A stretch of 18,207 bases of DNA, taken from NCBI GenBank assembly GCA_038319215.1, contig JBBQCZ010000077.1, forward strand, positions 1 through 18,207, written 5' to 3'. The position numbers were made by a program, and so were the translations under genes. Under the pieces are notes generated by a model. The model saw only the letters and a program-made list of their open reading frames with translations, was not told the origin of the DNA and searched no databases. Source of the DNA: Bact-19 sp038319215. GTDB taxonomy: Bacteria > Bacteroidota > Bacteroidia > Bacteroidales > ML635J-15. Position 1 is the stretch's first letter. Each line of letters opens with the position of its first letter. Shown here piece by piece: positions 8,177 to 14,975 of this stretch.

Positions 8177-8275
8177 CGGGTAAGTCTTATACGACCAGCT
8201 CCCGCCCAACTCCCCCAGGTCAGGAATGAAGCAAGGGTAAGCGGTTGTAGCGGTGCGATATAAGTAGCTTACCCT
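8177..8275 (+). ncRNA. ffs: Small bacterial signal recognition particle RNA (4.5S type)
   Basis: The RNA partner of Ffh in co-translational membrane targeting. The conserved apical domain is clear: the CCCCCAGGTCAGGAATGAAG stretch (8212-8231) and following GCAAGGG contain the GGTCAGG and AGCA elements of the Ffh-binding symmetric and asymmetric internal loops. The termini pair: GGGTAAG (8178-8184) with CTTACCC (8268-8274), then CTTAT (8186-8190) with ATAAG (8260-8264), closing a long hairpin of about 97 nt. No Alu domain is present, as in most non-Firmicute bacteria. Promoter and terminator positions agree with these ends. Confidence 0.95.
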
Positions 8276-8282
8276 TTTTTTT
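8268..8282 (+). terminator. Intrinsic terminator of ffs
   Basis: The 3' strand of the SRP RNA closing helix (CTTACCC) runs directly into eight T residues at 8275-8282, so the RNA's own end stem can act as a Rho-independent terminator. Confidence 0.7.
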
Positions 8283-8435
8283 ATTAATATAATTGAAGAA
8301 CCCTTTTCTTTGCCCAAAGAATTCATTAGAGACAAGCCACATTTACCTACTTTTGAGAAGTTCTTTTAAAGAAGCATTTAAGAAAGTATTGTTAAAAGTA
8401 TTATTCGAAAATTAAATAATCTAGTTTAACATTAT
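8283..8435. other. AT-rich intergenic spacer between ffs and esterase 3' end
   Basis: I see no gene, repeat or convincing hairpin in these 153 bases. They separate the SRP RNA terminator from the convergent esterase stop codon. Confidence 0.5.
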
Positions 8436-9842
8436 TTATTTACGAACCTGAAAAATAGTTTTAGCACTATTCGCAACAGAGAAAATGTATGTGCCTTCTT
8501 TAAAACCAGTTAAGTCTATTATCGTTTTATCTGATTCGAGAATACCAACTTCTACCAGTCTTGAAGTAATATCGTAAATTTTGTAGTCGGAACCAATTAA
8601 AAACTTAGTTGTTTCGATGATAACAGTTTCATTGGCAGGGTTTGGATACAAGTGCAAAACTTCGTCATTTGAGTAAAAATCGACTCCAGCAGGATCGCAA
8701 TTAGTTTCAGGACTATTAGAACTAAGAGCAATTTTATCAGCAAAAAGATTTGCCATATTTTGTGCGCGAAGTTGCAGATTATCAACAGAATGTCCGTTAG
8801 AAGTACAATTATTCAGATATTGATAGTTGTAAATTATATCTGCATGAAAAGGAGGCGCTGACTCACCAAGATTTGTGAGATAATCTTTCATTGCTTCTCC
8901 ACCATAAGCACTTGGATAAAAATAATATGGTTGACAAATATTGGATTGCTGATAGCATTCCCAACTTATTCTTCCGAGTACCCTTCCATATTCATAATTA
9001 ACAATAACGTCGGATCCTTGATGAAAAATGTAAACAGGTTTTACAAAGGAAGACTGGTCAAAAATGCTTAAATCAAAAACTGCCCCATAGAAACTTCCTA
9101 CCCCTTGAACTTCAGAATTGTATATTCCAGTGTTTAAATCACCCTCAATACTTCCTAAATCGGGACGTTCAAGATTTAAAGGTACAGGAACACATCCGTA
9201 ACTTGCAAGATCTGAATCTGGATTTGGAGCATTAGTAATTACACCACAATCAACAGGTTTCATACTTTCATTGTCAGTAAATGCAGTTGCCAAGGCAATA
9301 AAAGCACCAGCGCTTTCGCCTGCAACAAAAACATTGTTAATATCAGTTGAATCTTCAGCAAATCTGCTTTTCATAAACCGAATTGCGCCTTTTGTGTCTT
9401 GCATTCCTCTATAGTTTGCGCGGACAATCTCCGAACTGTCACAAATATAACCGCAAGGAGCAGATATGTTTGTGTTGCATAATGCGTACATGGTATAATT
9501 TGATGTTTTATGTGTTCCAAGTCGATAATTTATATTTGCAACAACATAGCCTCTTTTTGCATACTCACGCGACAGATTAATTGTATTTGGATCTTCTTTA
9601 CTACCAGCAATCCATGCGCCACCATGCACAATTACAATTATTGGTCTAAGACAGTTTCCATCATTTTTAGGTTTGTAAATATCTGCTAAAAGAATATATG
9701 GATTCCCAGCATAATCAGTTGCCGTACCATAGCTTACATTCATAATACTGTCATATTCATATAATGCCTCGGTGTATGGCAGCTGGGAATATGCATTTAT
9801 AGTTGATACTGCAATTAACAGTATAATAAAATATTTTTTCAT
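8436..9842 (-). CDS. Secreted alpha/beta-hydrolase (carboxylesterase-like) with T9SS C-terminal sorting domain
   Basis: 468 residues. An N-terminal signal peptide (MKKYFIILLIAVSTINAYSQ) is followed by an alpha/beta-hydrolase domain (about 30-370). Its oxyanion motif is VHGGAW (72-77) and the nucleophile elbow is GESAG (175-179), with S177 as nucleophile. D278 (QGSD) and H351 (NGHS) are plausible acid and base. This resembles type-B carboxylesterases of the HGGxW/GESAG class, so the likely activity is hydrolysis of a small or polysaccharide-linked ester. Ten cysteines lie in the mature hydrolase part, consistent with disulfides outside the cytoplasm. The C-terminal 75 or so residues (LYPNPANETVIIET ... 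GTYIFSV) are a T9SS type A sorting domain for export and surface attachment. It is monocistronic. I found no full TAnnTTTG box upstream. Confidence 0.88.
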   Translation of the reverse strand: MKKYFIILLIAVSTINAYSQLPYTEALYEYDSIMNVSYGTATDYAGNPYILLADIYKPKNDGNCLRPIIVIVHGGAWIAGSKEDPNTINLSREYAKRGYVVANINYRLGTHKTSNYTMYALCNTNISAPCGYICDSSEIVRANYRGMQDTKGAIRFMKSRFAEDSTDINNVFVAGESAGAFIALATAFTDNESMKPVDCGVITNAPNPDSDLASYGCVPVPLNLERPDLGSIEGDLNTGIYNSEVQGVGSFYGAVFDLSIFDQSSFVKPVYIFHQGSDVIVNYEYGRVLGRISWECYQQSNICQPYYFYPSAYGGEAMKDYLTNLGESAPPFHADIIYNYQYLNNCTSNGHSVDNLQLRAQNMANLFADKIALSSNSPETNCDPAGVDFYSNDEVLHLYPNPANETVIIETTKFLIGSDYKIYDITSRLVEVGILESDKTIIDLTGFKEGTYIFSVANSAKTIFQVRK

Positions 9843-9880
9843 AATTCTTTTATTTATAGAAACAGTAATGATTTGATTTT

Positions 9881-9904
9881 GTTGAAATGTAAAACTTTTT
9901 CAAC
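9881..9904. repeat. Inverted repeat upstream of esterase
   Basis: GTTGAAA and TTTCAAC pair perfectly over 7 bp with a 10-nt loop. A T-rich tail (TGCTTTTT) follows on the + strand. It lies 39-62 bp upstream of the esterase start, so it could be a leader hairpin, an operator, or a terminator left from a lost + strand gene. Confidence 0.35.
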
Positions 9905-9976
9905 TGCTTTTTGGCTGTAAATATAAGTAAAAAGAGACTAAATTTAGTTGAGCGAACAGTTTTTTTTAGCTTAAAA

Positions 9977-10248
9977 ACATATCTGGCAACACAATTGGTT
10001 GAAAGATTTGGAAAGAGATTTGCCAAAAGTAATCTTCGCAGAATGATTCAGCTTTAGAATTATTTGACGATATTTGAATTGTCGTTCCACTGGCACGACA
10101 ATTAAGCTGGTTTCATGTTATTGAAGTTCTAAAAATAAATAACAATGAATCCCGAGCAGATTTAAATAGCGAAAATCATACAGTATTAAGATTATTAAAG
10201 AAATTAACTTCTAATTCAATTGATATTTCGGAAATTGATAATCTTTAA
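9977..10248 (+). pseudogene. Degenerate fragment of a DUF1016/YhcG-type PDDEXK nuclease gene
   Basis: Two reading frames together recreate the N-terminal domain of the DUF1016 (YhcG) family. Frame one (9977-10054) reads TYLATQLVERFGKRFAKSN, then LRRMIQL, before a TAG at 10055. The match then continues in a different frame from about 10050 as ALELFDDI, hits a TGA at 10075-10077, and resumes with IVVPLARQLSWFHVIEVL. The expected intact protein has the run FGKxFxxxNLRRMIQFAExF...QLSWxHxxEL. There is no start codon, at least one frameshift and an internal stop. The catalytic PDDEXK half is absent. The last ~35 codons to TAA at 10246-10248 do not match what I recall of the family and may be a deletion join. 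It is a remnant of an accessory or phage-related nuclease gene. Confidence 0.7.
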
Positions 10249-10380
10249 CTGTTTTTAAATTAAAAATAATTTGAATGAGAGGTAATGAATGGTGCCAGGG
10301 GGATTGATTTTCAATAAATTACAATTGCCTGTTTTTAAAATTAAAAGATTGTAATTACGTTATACTTTATCGATTTTCAT

Positions 10381-10410
10381 TTGTTTTAACATTCTTTATT
10401 TATACTTTTG
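10381..10410 (+). promoter_or_regulatory. Promoter of the TerB-ATPase-helicase operon
   Basis: TTG (10381-10383), a 19-bp spacer and TACTTTTG (10403-10410) match the Bacteroidota -33/-7 consensus as well as the ffs promoter does. The predicted start near 10414 gives a leader of about 27 nt before the ATG at 10442. The operon therefore begins inside this window. Confidence 0.7.
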
Positions 10411-10441
10411 TTGTTGGCACAAAAGTCTAATTTTATTAAAG

Positions 10442-13400
10442 ATGGGTAATTCAAATGGTATGATGTTTTTTATTAAAGATATTATCAAGAAAGGATATGC
10501 TTGCTTAATTTATTCGATATGCATTTTGTTATTTATTCTCACACCATTTAACATCCAATCATCAAATTATTTTATTACAACTGGCCAATTAAACTTACGG
10601 ATTGATGCAAATAGCAAATCTGAGTCAATAGTACTACTGCATAAAGGTGACACTGTTAAGCTGATAGAGGACTTCAATAATGATTGGTTTATAGTTAAAT
10701 ATAAAATTGACACAGGCTTTATCTCAAAACATTACCTCTCGAAAATCCAATATGAAGAAATAATAGATATTCCTAAGGATGAAATAAAAAAGCCTTACCA
10801 AGAAGAACCTGATTATAGTTCACTTGTTTTTATTGCCCTCATATTGATTGTAATAATAATATTTGCAGGAATATCATTTTATTCTGGTAAAACAATCAAA
10901 ACCCATGATAACGCGGCTTTGTTGTCTTTGTTTTTTGGGTCTTTCGGCTTTCAACATTTCTATTTAGGGAATACCAAAAGAGGTCTTTTTTCAATCCTAT
11001 TTTGTTGGACTACGATACCAACTATAGTTGGGTTTGCAAACTTTGCGTCAATTAACAAAATGTCTATTGCAGAATTCAACAATTTATTTAACGATCATTC
11101 CCAAGATATAAATAATTGTCACAATAATCAACTTGCAAATTCTGAAAACCCAAAAAATAAAACAAAATTTACCATAAGCAGTATTTTTAAGCTGAATCCT
11201 AGCATAGTTAATGAGCCAACAGATAATAAAGCATCCAGCAATAATTTGACAAAACCGAAACCAGATGAATCATTTTGGATGCCTCCACCTCTAATTGGTT
11301 CATATTTTAACGAATATAGTTTTTTTTCAAGAGCACATACTGAGCAAAAAAAATTCTATTCATATTTTAAAAGCCAATTTAATAGAGGCGTTTGTTTTAG
11401 TCTAAAAGGCGAAAACAATTATGCATTTCTTCTTTACTATATTTTACTAGCGGAGTATGAAATACACAAAGATTATTCATTACTCAAATCACAATTTCAA
11501 CTTTTAATCAAAATATGCCCTGAGTTAAAATCAAATGTGACTAAAGACTTATCAAATTTAAAAACACAAGCAATTAATGATGATTATTCACTTACCAATA
11601 GTAATGAGGATAGTTTCACAATTAAGAATCAAACAGCTGACGAAGTAAAAGTTCTTGACAATGTCATTCAATCTTTGGATAACAGAATTGCTAAACTAAC
11701 TGAATCTAATACAAATGAAACCAACGAAAAATCATCCATCGTAAAAAATATTATAGAAAATAAGCAATTACCGGTTCCTAAAACTTCAATAAATGTAGAA
11801 TCAAGCAAAATTACAAACCCAAATCTAGAAACTAATCAAATAAATATTGAACCTTCAATCATTGAGGTAAACAGTCAAGAATATAATTTAACTATAGACA
11901 ATAGCGTACCCACAAATGATTTTGAAAACCATCCACCTCACTGGGATTTGAGGTATATCTATTCAACTCAAGAATTAAGGTACGCAAATAAAGAGCAAAA
12001 GGATTATTACAATTATTTTAAAAAGCAAGTTTTAGATGGTTTTTCCGTTGATATAAAAGGGGAGACGAATTATGCTTTTATTCTTTTATTTGATCTATTT
12101 TATGATTTAGGTAACAATTTAAATATTGATACGTTAGAAGAAAAACTTTTGCTATTAGGACAAATATGCCCAAAAACTAAGTCTTATTCAACGACAATAT
12201 TAAAAGATAGGCTAAGAAAGAGAAGTGACATTTTATCTAAAGAAAAACTTTTTAAATTAGATGACCCAAACTATCTATTTGAAGTAGGTTTTTCAGATTT
12301 TGATCCAAATCAATTTAGATTGGGAACTAAATACAAGGATAAACTTAAACTATCAAAGCAAGAAATTCTGTGGCTCAATAAAATTCATGATCAATCCAAC
12401 GTTTTTACTGCTATCGAAGGCTGTTGTTTAGCTACTATTAAACTATATATTTTCACATTATATGAACTTAATGATAAATTGAATAAACAAGGGAATGACT
12501 TGGATAAAACTGTGTCCTTCTTCATAAATCAAATAACAGAGTATTATAAAAACGAATACAATAATAGCGATTACAATTATTCAAATTCAAATGAAACAAA
12601 TTGGATGGATTCTGTTTTTTACTCAGCAATATATAAGCGCGTTGAAAACAAAATCAGAAGGTTATATAAACATAACAGACGTTTAAGTGAAACTTTCTCT
12701 TGTTGCAATGGTTCATTGGATGTCGAATTCGACACAAAAATTGGCAAAACAGTTGAAGCTATATTGGATGAACTAATACACAAGATTGATGAGCCAGACT
12801 TTAACACTCAAGTTGTTTTAAATTCGCAAAATACGAATAGATGGAAAACCGAATTTAATCAATATTTAATTTCCCTGAATAATGGAGAAGTAGAAAAGTT
12901 CAAAGAATCAATGGTTATTCTCGAAATTGCAAATAAAAACAATCCGAATATTGAAAACATTTTGTACGAAGCTTCAAAACATATAGCGAAATTTGATAAG
13001 ATAGCTTCATTGACCTACTATGCGAAATATGTACACTATGATTTGAATTCTTCAAAATTTAACAACCTAAAATTAAATTTAACTGCACAAAAGTTTCTAT
13101 TTAAAACTGAGGAACAGCAAAGTGATTTTACAAATATAATTGTTGAATTAATCCAAACTAAAGATATCAACAAAGCGATTGCAAGTATTACAACTATTTA
13201 CAAAACAAAAAGAAAACAAATTGACATAAATAAATCGGCAATAAAATCTATTGAAGTAATGCATAATGAAACGTTACAAATACTCAATCAATATCTTGAT
13301 ACAGATAACGAAGTAATCTTTCAAAACAATGATAACTCTTTAGCTATTGTAAATCCTGACATGGAACTATATTCTATCAACCATAAATCTTCACAACTGT

Positions 13401-13651
13401 CTCCAATAAAATCTGCAATAGTACTAAATGACATTCAGATTGATCTTGTGAAAATGTTTTTAAACAATTCTTTTTTATTAAAACAATCAGAAGTAGAACT
13501 TTATGCAAAAAATAATGGTATTTTTAAAAACCAATTAATTGATAGCATAAATGAAAATTGCTCGGAATATTTAGATGGAGAAGCTCTTATTGAAGAAGAT
13601 AATGATAATTACATAATTGAAGAATCGTATTATAAAGAAATAGCTAAATAA
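10442..13651 (+). CDS. Membrane-anchored SH3b-TM2-TerB-N(like)x2-TerB-C multidomain protein
   Basis: 1069 residues, first gene of a three-gene operon. Basic N-terminus then TM (about 20-37); bacterial SH3 domain (46-101: LNLRIDANSKS, LLHKGDTVKL, DWFIVKY, GFISKHYL), predicted periplasmic; TM (127-147); TM2 domain (about 154-217: ALLSLFFGSFGFQHFYLG). Two related modules follow at about 289-370 and 504-590, both with EQK-YxYFK, KGExNYAF and ICPxxKS. They resemble the TerB-N domain and are joined by an Asn/Ser-rich linker containing a possible short coiled coil (399-437). A helical region (608-785) continues the TerB-N-like part, and the C-terminus (992-1066: QIDLVKMFL ... LIDSINENCSEYLDGEALIEED) resembles TerB-C. 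I see no canonical central TerB core. Positive-inside charge puts the TerB part in the cytosol. It is probably a sensor or scaffold for the downstream ATPase and helicase, 10 bp away. Domain calls are by pattern memory; TerB-C, SH3b and TM2 are firmer than TerB-N. Confidence 0.75.
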   Translation: MGNSNGMMFFIKDIIKKGYACLIYSICILLFILTPFNIQSSNYFITTGQLNLRIDANSKSESIVLLHKGDTVKLIEDFNNDWFIVKYKIDTGFISKHYLSKIQYEEIIDIPKDEIKKPYQEEPDYSSLVFIALILIVIIIFAGISFYSGKTIKTHDNAALLSLFFGSFGFQHFYLGNTKRGLFSILFCWTTIPTIVGFANFASINKMSIAEFNNLFNDHSQDINNCHNNQLANSENPKNKTKFTISSIFKLNPSIVNEPTDNKASSNNLTKPKPDESFWMPPPLIGSYFNEYSFFSRAHTEQKKFYSYFKSQFNRGVCFSLKGENNYAFLLYYILLAEYEIHKDYSLLKSQFQLLIKICPELKSNVTKDLSNLKTQAINDDYSLTNSNEDSFTIKNQTADEVKVLDNVIQSLDNRIAKLTESNTNETNEKSSIVKNIIENKQLPVPKTSINVESSKITNPNLETNQINIEPSIIEVNSQEYNLTIDNSVPTNDFENHPPHWDLRYIYSTQELRYANKEQKDYYNYFKKQVLDGFSVDIKGETNYAFILLFDLFYDLGNNLNIDTLEEKLLLLGQICPKTKSYSTTILKDRLRKRSDILSKEKLFKLDDPNYLFEVGFSDFDPNQFRLGTKYKDKLKLSKQEILWLNKIHDQSNVFTAIEGCCLATIKLYIFTLYELNDKLNKQGNDLDKTVSFFINQITEYYKNEYNNSDYNYSNSNETNWMDSVFYSAIYKRVENKIRRLYKHNRRLSETFSCCNGSLDVEFDTKIGKTVEAILDELIHKIDEPDFNTQVVLNSQNTNRWKTEFNQYLISLNNGEVEKFKESMVILEIANKNNPNIENILYEASKHIAKFDKIASLTYYAKYVHYDLNSSKFNNLKLNLTAQKFLFKTEEQQSDFTNIIVELIQTKDINKAIASITTIYKTKRKQIDINKSAIKSIEVMHNETLQILNQYLDTDNEVIFQNNDNSLAIVNPDMELYSINHKSSQLSPIKSAIVLNDIQIDLVKMFLNNSFLLKQSEVELYAKNNGIFKNQLIDSINENCSEYLDGEALIEEDNDNYIIEESYYKEIAK

Positions 13652-13661
13652 CTTTCGCAAA

Positions 13662-14975
13662 ATGGCAATACAAATTAAAACTAAAGAAGCTACAGCAATA
13701 ATCAATTCATTGTCTGGTGGCGTCGTTCCTAGAATTGGCGTTCAACACATTACAGTTGGTAGAAAATTAGAAATTGAAGCTTTTACAGCGGCACTTGATG
13801 ATGTTAAAAACGGGCAAAGCATAGTAAGATTTTGGATTGGGGATTTTGGATCTGGCAAATCTTTTATGCTTCATCTTTTAAACACTGTTGCTATTAAACA
13901 AAAATTTGTAGTTGCAAATGCTGATTTTACACCTAATAATAGACTATATTCAAATGATGGGAAATCTGTTGCTTTATATAGTGCAATTATGGATAATATT
14001 GCGATACAAACCAAGCCAGAAGGAGGAGCCTTAACTACATTGTTAGATAAATGGATTGAACAAATTATATTCAACACCGCGCAAGCGAATAATATTCAAT
14101 TAGCAAACATTAGAGATGAAAAATACCTCAACTTGATCCAAACTAATATTATGCTGACGGTTAATGAAATCACAGAAACTGGCAGCTTTGATTTTGGCAC
14201 AGTGATAATTAAGTATTATGAAGGTTATATAAATAATGACGATTACTTAAAACGAAGTGCTTTAAAATGGTTAAAAGGCGAGTATAATACAAAAATTGAA
14301 GCACGACAAGACTTAGGAGTTAGAGAAATTATTAATGACATGAATTATTATGATATGCTCAAAAACTTCTGTAAATTATTTGTAAGTATTGGATATAGCG
14401 GTTTTATGATAAACCTTGACGAAGCAATTAACTTATATAAGATTTCAACTTCAACTATGCGTGCTAAAAATTATGAAAAGATTCTATCAATATATAATGA
14501 TTGCTTTCAAGGCAAAGTAGAAAATTTATTTATAAATTTCGCTGGCACAAAAGAATTTCTTGTTAACGAAAGAAGAGGTTTATATAGTTATGAGGCTTTA
14601 AAAACAAGATTAGAAACCAATAAATATGAAACTAATGAATTAAGGGATTTAGCTCAACCGGTTATCAAGCTTGTACCTTTAAATCACAATGAAATTTTTG
14701 TGTTACTAAAAAATCTAAAAGAAATATTTAATTTCAACTATAACACTGTAATCGATATAACTGAAAAGGATATTCTTATTTTCATGGAAGAAATGTTTAA
14801 CAAGCCTGGCGCTGATGAATTTCTTACACCACGCGAAGTCATTAGAGATTTTCTAAATATCCTAAGCATTTTAAGACAGAACCCAAGTGCTAACAAATTT
14901 GATTTGATTTCTAACATTGAAATCAAAGATGAAAGAATAAATGAGATTATTTTAGATTCAATAGAAGAATTATAA
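13662..14975 (+). CDS. DUF2791/BrxD-type P-loop ATPase
   Basis: 437 residues. The N-terminus has the family pattern: AIINSLSGGVVPRIGVQHITVGR (13-34 region), then Walker A GDFGSGKS (60-67, K66) preceded by VRFWI, and VANADFT (84-90). Walker B is MINLDE (249-254). These features match the DUF2791 AAA-like ATPases, annotated as BrxD in BREX systems, where they work with a helicase on DNA. Length is normal for the family. It starts 10 bp after the TerB protein gene, and its stop shares one base with the helicase start (TAATG at 14973-14977), so translational coupling is likely and a stoichiometric complex is plausible. No PglX or PglZ partner is present. I am sure of the P-loop ATPase, fairly sure of the family. 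Confidence 0.85.
   Translation: MAIQIKTKEATAIINSLSGGVVPRIGVQHITVGRKLEIEAFTAALDDVKNGQSIVRFWIGDFGSGKSFMLHLLNTVAIKQKFVVANADFTPNNRLYSNDGKSVALYSAIMDNIAIQTKPEGGALTTLLDKWIEQIIFNTAQANNIQLANIRDEKYLNLIQTNIMLTVNEITETGSFDFGTVIIKYYEGYINNDDYLKRSALKWLKGEYNTKIEARQDLGVREIINDMNYYDMLKNFCKLFVSIGYSGFMINLDEAINLYKISTSTMRAKNYEKILSIYNDCFQGKVENLFINFAGTKEFLVNERRGLYSYEALKTRLETNKYETNELRDLAQPVIKLVPLNHNEIFVLLKNLKEIFNFNYNTVIDITEKDILIFMEEMFNKPGADEFLTPREVIRDFLNILSILRQNPSANKFDLISNIEIKDERINEIILDSIEEL

Larger units (their letters stand above)
9843..10441. other. 599-bp intergenic region with nuclease relic and TerB-operon promoter
   Basis: This region separates the divergent esterase and TerB operon. It contains a perfect 7-bp inverted repeat with a 10-nt loop (GTTGAAA at 9881-9887, TTTCAAC at 9898-9904), a decayed DUF1016-like reading frame (about 9977-10248), and the promoter at 10381-10410. 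I see nothing convincing in the rest (10249-10380). Confidence 0.6.

Noticed and set aside
8177..8275. Could the structured RNA be a tRNA or riboswitch
   Set aside because: No cloverleaf or anticodon arm. The GGTCAGG/AGCA apical motif and long end-to-end helix identify SRP RNA.
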